Assembly (NCBI GenBank): GCA_002364005.1 | Contig: DEXG01000008.1 | Coordinates: forward strand, 192,086 to 239,780 | Source: Phycisphaerales bacterium UBA3190 | GTDB lineage: Bacteria > Planctomycetota > Phycisphaerae > Phycisphaerales > UBA1924 | Length of the DNA: 47,695 bases | Reading direction: 5' to 3' | Shown here: in pieces, positions 1 to 7,838 of the stretch | How the letters are laid out: the number at the start of each line of letters is the position of its first letter | Position numbering within the stretch: position 1 is the first letter of the stretch | Translations under genes and position numbers: made by a program | Notes under the pieces: generated by a model | Told to the model about the DNA's origin: nothing | The model's database searches: none | What the model saw: only the letters and a program-made list of their open reading frames with translations

Positions 1-86
1 GGTTTCAAGTCAATGTTGTCCCCGCGCCCGCATCGACGGTCCTGCTGAGCGGTGCCGGACTTCTGTTCGCACGCCGGCGTCGATAA
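1..86 (+). CDS. C-terminal end of a PEP-CTERM-like secreted protein (partial)
   Basis: Only the last 27 complete codons are present; the gene starts before the window. They read as a linker, then PAPAS, then a hydrophobic segment and RRRR before TAA at 84-86. This is the same tail as the complete paralogs that follow. By analogy with PEP-CTERM proteins the tail would be a membrane anchor and sorting signal, but the usual Glu is Ala here. The next gene starts 36 bp downstream on the same strand, so this is probably the upstream member of the same operon. The N-terminal domain cannot be seen, so its subfamily is unknown. Confidence 0.75.
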   Translation, partial: FQVNVVPAPASTVLLSGAGLLFARRRR

Positions 87-122
87 GTTACTGTTTGCAT
101 AATCAGAGAAGAGGAGATTGAA

Positions 123-725
123 ATGAATATGAGTACCATCGTTTGTGCAACTTTCGCTGGCCTGGCTTCGGTTGCAGGCGCTCAGGATTTCTCGCTTGTG
201 CTTCTTCCCGCGGTCTCGACGATCGAATGTGTTGAGGGCAGCACCTTCTCGATCGATGTCATCGGCGATGCCAGCGTGGGCACCCACATGCTGGGCGGCT
301 CGTTCACCCTGGATACAAACAGCGCTTCGATCGCCTCCATGACCTGGACGCCCGCGTCATGGTCGTCCTTCAACACGGACAACGGGTACGCGGGCAATGG
401 GAACTACAACTCGGTGATCTTCGGTCAGCTGGTGATCCCGGGTGTGCCACCCTTTGATGTTCCCGCGGCCGGTTCCGAGCTGGGCGGTCTGATTGGGAGC
501 TTTCAGGTGACCCTTGGTGTCCCGCAGCCCGAGCTTCTGCAGTTCCAGCTCGTCGAGCAGAGCCCGTTCTCGCTTGAAGTGGTTGATATCAACACCGGTG
601 AAACCCACAGGAGCAGTGATGGCAACCTTATGCTTGGGAGCGCCAGTCTCCTGATCTGCCCTGCCCCATCGAGCTGCGCGTTGTTTGGATTCACGGTTTT
701 ATTCGGTGCTCGTCGTCGTCAATGA
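123..725 (+). CDS. Secreted PEP-CTERM-like protein, QDFSL family, copy 1
   Basis: A 200-residue protein of unknown function. A signal peptide ends near AGAQ (about residue 21) and is followed by DFSL, a predicted beta-rich domain of about 150 residues, and a C-terminal PAP, hydrophobic helix and Arg cluster typical of PEP-CTERM-like anchors. The core block GYAGNGNYNSVIFGQLV followed by IPGVPPFDVPAAGSELGG is nearly identical in several paralogs here. The start at 123 is preceded by AGAAGAGGAG; an in-frame ATG also lies at 129. Known: such tails are normally processed by exosortases. Inferred: extracellular or surface-anchored. No exosortase gene is in the window. Confidence 0.85.
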   Translation: MNMSTIVCATFAGLASVAGAQDFSLVLLPAVSTIECVEGSTFSIDVIGDASVGTHMLGGSFTLDTNSASIASMTWTPASWSSFNTDNGYAGNGNYNSVIFGQLVIPGVPPFDVPAAGSELGGLIGSFQVTLGVPQPELLQFQLVEQSPFSLEVVDINTGETHRSSDGNLMLGSASLLICPAPSSCALFGFTVLFGARRRQ

Positions 726-760
726 GTCACTGTGTTTGTTTGAGAGAAAAGGAGATAGAG

Positions 761-1357
761 ATGAAAAAGAGTACGGTATTGTGTCTTTCCATCGCCGGGT
801 TGGCTTCGGTAGCCGGCGCTCAGGATTTCAGCCTGACCCTGGTCGCGGAATCAGATTTTTATGATGGCTCCACCACCCAGACCATCGGGGTCTACGGCGA
901 TGCCAATGTCGGTACCCATATGCTCGGCGGTGCCTTCGAGCTGACATCGGGCGGCAACATGGTGATCGACAGCATGAGTTGGATGGCCGCTTCCTGGTCA
1001 TCGTTCAACACCGATGGCGGCTACGCCGGAAACGGTGACTACAACCAGGTCATCTTCGGCCAGTTGGTTATCCCCGGCGTTCCCCCGTTCGATATCCCCG
1101 CTCCCGGGTCGGAAGTGGGTTCTGCGATTGGTTCCTTCCAGATCGATCTGGCGGAGCCCATGAACCTGTTCAGCACGATCAGTTTCAATCTCGTTGCGTC
1201 CGATCCCTTCTCGCTTGAAGTGATCGATATCAACACCGGTGAGACCTTCCGGAGTAACGATGGGAACCTGATCCTCAACGGCCTCGCGATCCCGGCCCCA
1301 TCGACCGTCGGCCTGCTCGGCTTTGCCGGACTCGTCGGTGCTCGTCGTCGTCGATAA
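761..1357 (+). CDS. Secreted PEP-CTERM-like protein, QDFSL family, copy 2
   Basis: A 198-residue paralog of the preceding gene. An open frame extends back to 722, but ATG at 761 is preferred because it follows AAAAGGAG at a normal distance and begins a standard signal peptide (MKKS, ending near AGAQ). The domain keeps the WSSFNTDGGYAGNGDYNQVIF core and the IPGVPPFDIPAPGSE block, and carries INTGETFRS further on. The C-terminus is PAPSTVGLLGF followed by GLVGARRRR. It lies 35 bp after copy 1 and 54 bp before copy 3, so one transcript is likely. Function unknown. Confidence 0.87.
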   Translation: MKKSTVLCLSIAGLASVAGAQDFSLTLVAESDFYDGSTTQTIGVYGDANVGTHMLGGAFELTSGGNMVIDSMSWMAASWSSFNTDGGYAGNGDYNQVIFGQLVIPGVPPFDIPAPGSEVGSAIGSFQIDLAEPMNLFSTISFNLVASDPFSLEVIDINTGETFRSNDGNLILNGLAIPAPSTVGLLGFAGLVGARRRR

Positions 1358-1411
1358 ACCCTGTCGCCCCAAAGCTGGGGCACACCATTTACCTATCGGG
1401 AACTCTGACTC

Positions 1412-2020
1412 ATGAAATACCATGCGACACTGTTTCTGATCTGCGGCTCGGCATCGCTGGCCGGGGCGCAGGATTTCTCACTCAGCATCGTCAGCGCTCC
1501 CTCGACAGTCGATTCGACCGGTGGGGCCAGCTTCACGATGAGCGTCGTTGGCGATGCCAGCGTGGGGCAGTTCTACTCCGCGGCGGCCTTCTCGCTTGTT
1601 TCAGACAGCCCGCTGATCACCAACATCGACTGGGCATTCGCCAACTGGCCGAACTTCCCGATCGACGGGTCTTATGCGGGCGATGGAAACTACAGCCAGA
1701 TCATCGCCGGTGCCCTCTGGGGGTGCGGCGCACCGCCTCCGTTCTGTGCGCCGACGGAGGATGCACGCCTGGGCGAGACCATCGGCGTGTTCACGGTGCA
1801 TCTTGCTGAGGGTGTCTCTGGTCAGGTCGATTTCGAGCTGCTCGTTGGCGACCCCTTCAGCCTGGAGGTCATCAACTGGGACACCGGTGAGTTGTGGAAC
1901 GATACACAGGGCACACTGACACTCAATGGAACGACAGTCAATGTTGTCCCCGCTCCCGGCGCGGCGACGGCCTTGGGGTTGCTTGGATTGATGATGCCGG
2001 GTTCCCGCCGAAGGAGGTAG
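1412..2020 (+). CDS. Secreted PEP-CTERM-like protein, QDFSL family, copy 3 (divergent)
   Basis: 202 residues: signal peptide ending near AGAQ, DFSLSIV, a beta-rich domain, then VVPAPGAAT, a hydrophobic helix and SRRRR. The family block is altered: YAGDGNYSQIIAGALWG is followed by a Cys pair region (CGAPPPFC) in place of IPGVPPFD, suggesting a disulfide-bearing variant. The motif EVINWDTGELWNDTQGTL is shared with copies 4 and 5, so this copy links the two subfamilies. Its TAG stop (2018-2020) lies inside AAGGAGGTAG, which also serves as the Shine-Dalgarno of the next gene. Confidence 0.85.
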   Translation: MKYHATLFLICGSASLAGAQDFSLSIVSAPSTVDSTGGASFTMSVVGDASVGQFYSAAAFSLVSDSPLITNIDWAFANWPNFPIDGSYAGDGNYSQIIAGALWGCGAPPPFCAPTEDARLGETIGVFTVHLAEGVSGQVDFELLVGDPFSLEVINWDTGELWNDTQGTLTLNGTTVNVVPAPGAATALGLLGLMMPGSRRRR

Positions 2021-2025
2021 AGCAC

Positions 2026-2652
2026 ATGAAGCCGCACACTGCCGTCATGTTCGCTTCCACAGGGCTTGCGAGCACCGCGATCGCACAGGACTTCTCACTC
2101 TGGCTTGAGCCCGGCAGCATCAGCCCGATGGGCAACTTCACCGTGTCGGTCTACGCCGATGCCGATGTGGGGACGAGCTATCTGGGCGGGGCGTTCGGAC
2201 TCGAAGTCGTCACACTCGGGGGCCCGAACACCGTGACCAACATCACATGGGATCTTGGCCTGGAACTGCCCTATAGCACCATCACTGACTACGGCTATGG
2301 GGGTGGCGGGGTGCACACCGGGGTTGTGTTTGGATGGCTCATTGGCCCCTGCGATGTCTTCCCCTGCACGCCCGCGCCGCTGGGTTCGCTGGTCGGGACA
2401 TTTACGATCGAAGTCGAGCCGGATGCGTTTGACTCATATCAGATCGATCTCCTCATCGGGACGGAGGTCGACCCTGCTTTTCCGTACACCTTTGAGGTCT
2501 GGGACGATGCCTCCGGGCAGATGTGGAATGATTCGCAGGGCACGCTCAGTCTCATCGGCACGAGCGTGACCGTAACCCCCGCGCCAGCAGGGCTCGGATC
2601 GCTGCTGTTGTGTGGTCTGCTGGCGTCACGAAGAACTCGAAAGGAAGTCTGA
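2026..2652 (+). CDS. Secreted PEP-CTERM-like protein, QDFSL family, copy 4 (subfamily B)
   Basis: 208 residues. The open frame runs back to 1894 but the start is set at 2026, six bases after the AAGGAGG that contains the previous stop. A signal peptide ends near AIAQ and is followed by DFSLWLEPGS. Subfamily B differs from copies 1-2: it has NITWDLG, YGYGGGGVHTGVVFGW and a Cys pair (CDVFPC) where subfamily A has the IPGVPPFD block. The tail is PAPAGLGSLLLCGLLASRRT. The stop overlaps the next start by one base (TGATG), so translation of copies 4 and 5 is probably coupled. Confidence 0.85.
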   Translation: MKPHTAVMFASTGLASTAIAQDFSLWLEPGSISPMGNFTVSVYADADVGTSYLGGAFGLEVVTLGGPNTVTNITWDLGLELPYSTITDYGYGGGGVHTGVVFGWLIGPCDVFPCTPAPLGSLVGTFTIEVEPDAFDSYQIDLLIGTEVDPAFPYTFEVWDDASGQMWNDSQGTLSLIGTSVTVTPAPAGLGSLLLCGLLASRRTRKEV

Positions 2653-3290
2653 TGATGAAGAAACAGGCAGTTGTCACGCTTGGCATTTGCGGGCTCGCAA
2701 CATCAGCGTTCGCCCAGAACTTCTCGCTTTGGCTCGAACCCAGCAGCATGACGCCATCTGGGACATTCACGGTGTCGGTCTACGGCGATGCGGATGTCGG
2801 TACTGCATACTTATCAGGCTCATTCGGGTTATCCGTTGAATCGGTGGCAGGCGAGAACCAGGTCTCAAACATCACCTGGGACCTTCATTACGGCGGAGGA
2901 CTTGGATTGGCTCAATACTTCGATTATGGGTACGGGGGGGATGGGACGCATCTCGGTACATCCTTTTACCAGGTGATTGTTCCTTCCTGTGGTATGATCT
3001 TCGACTGCGGCATTTCGTATGGCGAACTGATCGGGAGCTTTACGATCGAGATGGACCCGGGCGCGATGGGAGACTACGAGATCTCGTTGCTTTCGGCACC
3101 GGATCTTGATCTGCCCGTTCCGCATACATTTGAAGTGTACGACGAGATGAGTGGCAGTCTTTACAATGACTCACAAGGCACACTGTCGTTGACTGGCACG
3201 ACCGTGACGGTCGTGCCGGTGCCTGCGGGAACCGTGGTTCTTGGGCTCGGTGGTCTCTTCTCGATCCGGCGTACCCGAAAGGAAACATGA
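2652..3290 (+). CDS. Secreted PEP-CTERM-like protein, QDFSL family, copy 5 (subfamily B)
   Basis: 212 residues, closest in this window to copy 4: both have FSLWLEP, NITWDL, a YGYGG(D/G)G segment with a following Cys pair (CGMIFDC here), FEVYDEMSG and NDSQGTLSL. The start is the first of two adjacent ATGs (2652 or 2655); both follow AAAGGAAG. The signal peptide ends near AFAQ. The C-terminus is PVPAGTVVLGLGGLFSIRRT, with PVP in place of PEP. It looks like a recent tandem duplicate of copy 4. Function unknown. Confidence 0.85.
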   Translation: MMKKQAVVTLGICGLATSAFAQNFSLWLEPSSMTPSGTFTVSVYGDADVGTAYLSGSFGLSVESVAGENQVSNITWDLHYGGGLGLAQYFDYGYGGDGTHLGTSFYQVIVPSCGMIFDCGISYGELIGSFTIEMDPGAMGDYEISLLSAPDLDLPVPHTFEVYDEMSGSLYNDSQGTLSLTGTTVTVVPVPAGTVVLGLGGLFSIRRTRKET

Positions 3291-3291
3291 A

Positions 3292-3891
3292 ATGAAGAAG
3301 AGCCGCTCAATCATCCTGCTCAGCATGACCGGGCTCGCGACCGCCGCCAGCGCCCAGAACTTCTCGCTCTCGATCGTACTTTCGAGTCTGACAGCGGATA
3401 CATCCGGTGGTTCGGCCGTCGTAACCGCCACGGTGTACGGCGATGCCGATGTCGGCACGCACATGCTCGGCGGCAGCTTCTCATTGGTATCGAACTCGCA
3501 GATGGTGCAGGACATGACCTGGACACCCGCGTTCTGGTCGTCTTTTAACACCGACGGCGGCTACGCGGGAAACGGGAACTACAACGAGACGAACTATGCT
3601 CAGCTATGGCCACTGGGCGGCATTTTTCCACCCCCGCCAAGCTCGGCACTCGGGATGGCGATCGGCTCATTCGAGATCACGCTTGCAGGCATCGGTGAGG
3701 TTCAGTTCGATCTCGTCGAGGGCACGCCTTTCGCGTTGGAGACCGTCGATGCGAAAATCGGCACGCTCCATAACAATACAGACGGCACGCTCTCGCTTGG
3801 CAGCGCATCAATCAGCATCTTGCCAGCACCCGGCGGACTGTCTTTCTTCGCACTCGGCGGCTTCTGCCTCTCACGCCGCCGCCGACGGTGA
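3292..3891 (+). CDS. Secreted PEP-CTERM-like protein, QDFSL family, copy 6
   Basis: 199 residues, last gene of the tandem run. Start ATG at 3292 follows CGAAAGGAAAC; a longer frame to 3241 would overlap the previous gene and lacks a ribosome site. The signal peptide ends near ASAQ, then NFSLSIV. The family core is present (WSSFNTDGGYAGNGNYNET) but the following block is replaced by a proline-rich loop (GGIFPPPPSSALG). The tail is LPAPGGLSFFALGG followed by an Arg cluster. A strong intrinsic terminator lies 22 bp after the stop, closing the operon. Confidence 0.86.
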   Translation: MKKSRSIILLSMTGLATAASAQNFSLSIVLSSLTADTSGGSAVVTATVYGDADVGTHMLGGSFSLVSNSQMVQDMTWTPAFWSSFNTDGGYAGNGNYNETNYAQLWPLGGIFPPPPSSALGMAIGSFEITLAGIGEVQFDLVEGTPFALETVDAKIGTLHNNTDGTLSLGSASISILPAPGGLSFFALGGFCLSRRRRR

Positions 3892-3913
3892 GTGTGGCAG
3901 GCCAGCATCACAA

Positions 3914-3943
3914 GCCCCCAGATCGGGGGCTTTTCTTGTTTTT
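3914..3943 (+). terminator. Rho-independent terminator of the first PEP-CTERM operon
   Basis: GCCCCC and GGGGGC arms around a 5-nt loop (3914-3930), followed by TTTTCTTGTTTTT. It ends the tandem array of secreted proteins and separates it from the PadR gene. Confidence 0.85.
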
Positions 3944-3966
3944 GCTACACAGACGCAACCGACTCG

Positions 3967-3989
3967 CATACTTTGTAGTACATAGTATG
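3967..3989. promoter_or_regulatory. Near-perfect palindromic operator, probable PadR site
   Basis: Outer arms CATACT (3967-3972) and AGTATG (3984-3989) share their centre, G3978, with the inner TGTA-G-TACA. Only one symmetric pair out of eleven mismatches. PadR-family repressors are known to bind such AT-rich dyads in their own promoters. It lies 37 bp before the padR start, so autoregulation is the simplest inference. Confidence 0.65.
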
Positions 3990-4026
3990 TGAAGCCCAGC
4001 ACAACGCCGGGGCGGGAGGTTGCTCA

Positions 4027-4368
4027 ATGAAACTCGAACGCGAACTCATGCGCGGCGCCGGACCCACGGCCGTGCTCAAACTGCTCTCACGACGCGCCAT
4101 GTACGGCTACGAGCTTGTCGAAGCCCTCGCCAAGCAATCCGACGGCGTGCTGGCGATGGGACAGTCCACGCTCTACCCGATGCTCTACAACCTCGAAGCC
4201 AAGGGGCTTATCGAGGCCGACTGGCGTGATGGGGACAACGGTCGTCAACGCAAGTACTACGCCCTGACGGGCAAGGGCAAGACCAAGCTCAAGGCCGACG
4301 AACAGGCGTGGGCCAAGCTGGCCGAGGCCATGGGCAGCCTTGGCGTGTTGAAGGGGGTGTCGGCATGA
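4027..4368 (+). CDS. PadR-family transcriptional regulator
   Basis: 113 residues, the size of the short PadR class. A winged-helix domain is recognisable: MYGYELVEAL, then STLYPMLYNLEAKGLIE (recognition helix and following strand), then the wing with GRQRKYYALTGKG. The family binds DNA as a dimer and usually represses its own operon until a signal releases it. GGGAGG seven bases before the ATG is a good ribosome site, and a palindrome sits upstream. The stop overlaps the next start as ATGA (4365-4368), so regulator and membrane partner are translationally coupled. That pairing suggests the two work as one sensing unit. Confidence 0.9.
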   Translation: MKLERELMRGAGPTAVLKLLSRRAMYGYELVEALAKQSDGVLAMGQSTLYPMLYNLEAKGLIEADWRDGDNGRQRKYYALTGKGKTKLKADEQAWAKLAEAMGSLGVLKGVSA

Positions 4369-6386
4369 GCAGCACATTCTCAAAGGTACGGGGCTGGTCT
4401 TGGCAGCATTCTCCCATGCTCGCGATGTGGAGGGCCGCTCGTGGGTTCGTTCGCCCGAACCGCGAGGCGTTTGCCTTGCTCGAAGAGGCGGCACTGCCCG
4501 AGCCAATCCACGAGGTCGTCCGCAACACCATCGTCCGAACCAAGCTCTGGCGCGATGAGCGCGAGCAGATCGCCCGGGAGCTGATCGCACACGCACAGGA
4601 TGCGATCGACGCCGGGCACGAGCCGGGCCAGATTGTCAGCACCTTCGGCGACCCGCGCCGAGTTGCACGCCTGCTCCGACGCTCGATGAAACGCAAACGC
4701 CCGCTCTCATGGCAGGCCTACCGGTTCTCACGCAGGGTAGCGGGGGTGTTGCTCCTCATGTTGTTTGTCTCGTACATTGCGGTCGTGGTGCGGTTTTATT
4801 CGAGCGAGCCGCAGATCAAGACCGATTTCGGGGCAATCCTGGATTCCCGCAGCGATGGGTTTGGCGAGGATCAGAAGTCCTGGACGACGCTGGTGGAATG
4901 CGGCGTCGCGTGGTCGAAGATCGAACATCTGCTGGCTCAGGAGCAAGCCGGTCGGGCCATGCTTCAGACTGATGCAGACGACGAAGAGCAGGACATCGGA
5001 GTCGCGATCTTCCCGTACATCGAACCCGATCACCCGGACTATCAAGCCTTCGAGGATGCGGTGCGTGGCTTTGCGTCGTATCTCGACGAACTCCGTGTCG
5101 CCGCACAACGACCCATCATCGGGCTGCCAGTCGGGTACGAGCCGATCATGGAGAAATGGGAGGGGCGCATGTTTGTTACGGGTGTCGTCCCGGCAGGGCC
5201 GGATGACTACAAGCGGCAGTCCATGATCGACATTCAGCTGATTTACCTGGGCTCCTTGCGTCGCCTCTCGCAGGTGCTGATCTTCGATGCCCGTCTGGCG
5301 CTGGTCGAAGGCGACACCGAGCGTGCCTGCAACGACTACATCGCCGTGATGGGGCTTGCCCGACAGGCACGCAGTGAACCATACCTGTTCTCGGAACTTG
5401 TCGGGATCTCAATCCATGACATGGTCGGCGTGGAGATCGGTCGTCAGCTCCGCAAGCAGGATGGTTTGTTTGATTCAGATCAGCTCAGGCGGCTGGCACA
5501 CACGCAGGCTCGACTCGCACAGCTGCCCATCATCGAGATCGAGCACGAGCGGATGAACTTCCGAGATGCGCTCCAGCGTGCGTACAGCGATGATGGGCAT
5601 GGCAACGGGCGATTGACGCCCGAGGGGTTCGAGTATTACGGGCTGATGACGGCTCCGCCGGACGACTTCGGCCCGGTGACGATGTCTGACGCGGTCACGG
5701 TCGATCCCCGCTTCAGGGCTGCGACGCTACCCCTGAGCATCGTGTTCTCCAACAGCCGGGGGCAGGAGCAGGCGATCCACGACTCGGTGATGGATCAGGC
5801 CCAGACCGTGCTCGACCGGGGTGTCCAATGGATCTCGCTGATGCAGGACGCCGAGCTCATCGCTGAGCAGGTCCGTGCTGAGGAAACCCCGATGCGGTTC
5901 TCGTTCGCCGCCATGCTCACACCCGCGATGCAACAGGTGGTTGCCAACTGGTTCCAATACGAGCAAAGAGTGGGGGCGTTCTCGCTCATGATCGCGATCG
6001 AGGCGTACCGCCAGGATCACGGGCAGCTGCCAGACACGCTGAGCATGCTGCAGCCGAGATACCTGCCCGAGATCCCGCTCGATCTCATGGACCCGGCCCG
6101 CTCGATCAAGTACCTCGTCGAGGGCGACCGTTATGTGCTCTACAGCGTTGGCAGCGACGGGGATGACGACGATGCCCGAGCCCCTGAGAAGCCTGTCGAT
6201 CCATACCTGGGGAATCAGGAGACAAGCTTCGATCTTCGATATCCCCAGGCGAGGTCACCCATGACCAACAAACCGATCTTTGAGTCCGGCGGCAAGCCCA
6301 TGCTTGCGGAGCCAACGGGCCCCGACGGCGATTGGATTCTCATCGACACCCGCGCGGTTCCTGATTCGGATGCTGAGGCGTCCTGA
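4365..6386 (+). CDS. Large membrane protein coupled to PadR, HAAS-like N-terminus
   Basis: 673 residues from the ATG in the ATGA overlap with padR. Residues about 35-110 are helical with a VSTFGDPRRVA motif near 92-101, like the helical DUF1700/HAAS-type domains often encoded next to PadR regulators (family assignment inferred). One TM helix lies near 126-143. A long, mostly helical domain of unknown type follows (about 145-560). Near the C-terminus comes a segment with YRQDHGQLPD, RYLPEIPLDLMDP and YVLYSVGSDGDDDD, of a kind common in planctomycete secreted and pseudopilin-like proteins. Most of the protein is predicted to lie outside the cytoplasm, with the HAAS-like part inside where it could meet PadR. 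A signal-relay role is inference only. Confidence 0.7.
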   Translation: MSSTFSKVRGWSWQHSPMLAMWRAARGFVRPNREAFALLEEAALPEPIHEVVRNTIVRTKLWRDEREQIARELIAHAQDAIDAGHEPGQIVSTFGDPRRVARLLRRSMKRKRPLSWQAYRFSRRVAGVLLLMLFVSYIAVVVRFYSSEPQIKTDFGAILDSRSDGFGEDQKSWTTLVECGVAWSKIEHLLAQEQAGRAMLQTDADDEEQDIGVAIFPYIEPDHPDYQAFEDAVRGFASYLDELRVAAQRPIIGLPVGYEPIMEKWEGRMFVTGVVPAGPDDYKRQSMIDIQLIYLGSLRRLSQVLIFDARLALVEGDTERACNDYIAVMGLARQARSEPYLFSELVGISIHDMVGVEIGRQLRKQDGLFDSDQLRRLAHTQARLAQLPIIEIEHERMNFRDALQRAYSDDGHGNGRLTPEGFEYYGLMTAPPDDFGPVTMSDAVTVDPRFRAATLPLSIVFSNSRGQEQAIHDSVMDQAQTVLDRGVQWISLMQDAELIAEQVRAEETPMRFSFAAMLTPAMQQVVANWFQYEQRVGAFSLMIAIEAYRQDHGQLPDTLSMLQPRYLPEIPLDLMDPARSIKYLVEGDRYVLYSVGSDGDDDDARAPEKPVDPYLGNQETSFDLRYPQARSPMTNKPIFESGGKPMLAEPTGPDGDWILIDTRAVPDSDAEAS

Positions 6387-6401
6387 GCCCTACGCTTGGG
6401 C

Positions 6402-6956
6402 ATGAGCGAACCAGATTCATTCGATTCCCGCGCGTTCCATGCCCAGTTCGATGTCGCGATGATCGTCGCGTGCAGCGAGAACGGGGTGATCGGGCGCGAA
6501 GGGGATCTGCCCTGGCACCTGCCCAAGGATCTGCGGCACTTCATGCGTTCGACCAAGGGCTGCCCGGTGATCATGGGGCGGAAGACCTTCGATTCGCTCG
6601 ATAAACCGCTGCACGCTCGGCTCAACATCGTGGTTTCCCGCACGATGCCTGATTCTGAGCATGAGCTGGTGCGGGTGGTTCGGGATCTGGATGAGGCCGT
6701 GGAGGTGGCGCGGGCGTCGATCTGTGAAGATGGGCAAGATCGCCCGATCTGGATCGCAGGTGGCGGGACTATCTATACACAGTCGATGGACCGGTGCGAT
6801 CTGATTGTTCGCACGCTGGTCGAGACCCAGGTGGATGGGGACGCCTCGTTCCCGGCGATTGAGGGGGAGGACTGGGTGCTGGGGCATGCCGAGCATCATG
6901 ATGCAGACGCACAGCATCCTTACTCTTTCCGGTTTGAGTGGTGGACGCGGCATTGA
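6402..6956 (+). CDS. folA: Dihydrofolate reductase
   Basis: 184 residues, slightly longer than usual because of an N-terminal extension of about 15. It reduces dihydrofolate to tetrahydrofolate with NADPH. Family landmarks: MIVACSENGVIGREGDLPWHLP (substrate pocket, start of the Met20-type loop), DLRHFM, PVIMGRKTFDSL (cofactor loop), IVVSRT, and IWIAGGGTIYTQSM (the GG motif). The open frame could begin at TTG 6396, but ATG 6402 is preferred. No Shine-Dalgarno is present; TACGCT sits five bases before the ATG, which fits a leaderless transcript. It follows the PadR-associated gene by 15 bp but need not share its promoter. Confidence 0.95.
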   Translation: MSEPDSFDSRAFHAQFDVAMIVACSENGVIGREGDLPWHLPKDLRHFMRSTKGCPVIMGRKTFDSLDKPLHARLNIVVSRTMPDSEHELVRVVRDLDEAVEVARASICEDGQDRPIWIAGGGTIYTQSMDRCDLIVRTLVETQVDGDASFPAIEGEDWVLGHAEHHDADAQHPYSFRFEWWTRH

Positions 6957-7150
6957 TGCGAAATGGGTTCGGTTTTTGGCTGGGTCATTGTCAAGGCTGA
7001 AAAAAGAACCGAAATATGGCCCTAATCGGAAGGGAATATGCTTGCATTGATTTGCCAGCCTGATAGCATGGTTGCGGGTCAGGAATGTCACAGTTCCTTT
7101 AGTTTGTTCCCCCAATCTGTTTGGGGGCTATCTCACCAGGAGAAAGAGAA
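6957..7150 (+). promoter_or_regulatory. Leader region before a PEP-CTERM-like gene, with 5'UTR hairpin
   Basis: This noncoding stretch holds a candidate promoter (TTGCAT at 7042 and TAGCAT at 7064, 16 bp apart) and a hairpin CCCCCAA / TTGGGGG with a 5-nt loop at 7109-7127. No T-run follows the hairpin. The hairpin ends about 10 bp before the ribosome site CAGGAGAAAGAG and the ATG at 7151. It could stabilise the mRNA 5' end or affect translation. Confidence 0.4.
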
Positions 7151-7750
7151 ATGAAGACTATTGCTCTTGCAGCAGTCGCTGGTCTCGCAACCGTCGCTTC
7201 GGCCGGTGCTGACTTCAGCCTTACGCTTGTTCCTTCCGCAATGACAGTTGATGTCAGCGGCGGCGCAGCAACCATCACCATCGACGTCATCGGTGACTCG
7301 TCCTTCGGCACTCACATGCTCGGCGGCGCGTTCACTCTTGGCTCGTCCAACGCACTCGTGACCGACATGGCATGGAGCCCCGCTTCATGGTCGTCGTTCA
7401 ACACCGATGACGGCTACGCCGGCAACGGTAACTACAACCAGGTCATCTTCGGCCAGCTCGTCATCCCCGGCGTGCCCCCGTTTGATGTCCCCGCCGCTGG
7501 TTCAGACCTCGGCAGCTCAATCGGTTCGTTCACCGTCACCTTCGACGGCGGTTCGGGCATTGTTGACTTCGGTCTGACCGCTGGCAGCCCCTTCACCCTG
7601 GAAGCTATCGATGTCAACACCGGTGGCACCTTCCAGAGCGCTGACGGCAGCCTGAGCCTCAACGGTGCAAGCGTCAATGTCATCCCCGCTCCGTCGGCGA
7701 TGGCACTGCTCGGCCTTGGCGGCCTCGTCGCCGGCCGTCGTCGCCGCTAA
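7151..7750 (+). CDS. Secreted PEP-CTERM-like protein, QDFSL family, monocistronic copy A
   Basis: 199 residues. The start at 7151 follows CAGGAGAAAGAG; an earlier in-frame start (7121) lies in the 5'UTR hairpin and is rejected. A signal peptide ends near ASAG, then ADFSLTLV. The family core is complete (SSFNTDDGYAGNGNYNQVIF, then IPGVPPFDVPAAGSDLGS). The tail is PAPSAMALLGLGGLVAGRRRR. Codons are strongly C-ending and the gene has its own leader and a very strong terminator, which suggests high expression (inference). It is separated from the tandem array by padR and folA. Confidence 0.88.
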   Translation: MKTIALAAVAGLATVASAGADFSLTLVPSAMTVDVSGGAATITIDVIGDSSFGTHMLGGAFTLGSSNALVTDMAWSPASWSSFNTDDGYAGNGNYNQVIFGQLVIPGVPPFDVPAAGSDLGSSIGSFTVTFDGGSGIVDFGLTAGSPFTLEAIDVNTGGTFQSADGSLSLNGASVNVIPAPSAMALLGLGGLVAGRRRR

Positions 7751-7801
7751 TCGCAGCGATGAACTCCAATCGCTGATTTCAGCGATCTGAAGTGCACAAT
7801 C

Positions 7802-7838
7802 AACCCCCGATCGGTTTTCCGATCGGGGGTTCTTTTTT
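7802..7838 (+). terminator. Strong rho-independent terminator
   Basis: A perfect 13-bp stem (AACCCCCGATCGG with its complement) with a TTTT loop, 7802-7831, followed by CTTTTTTA. It ends monocistronic copy A. Confidence 0.93.
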
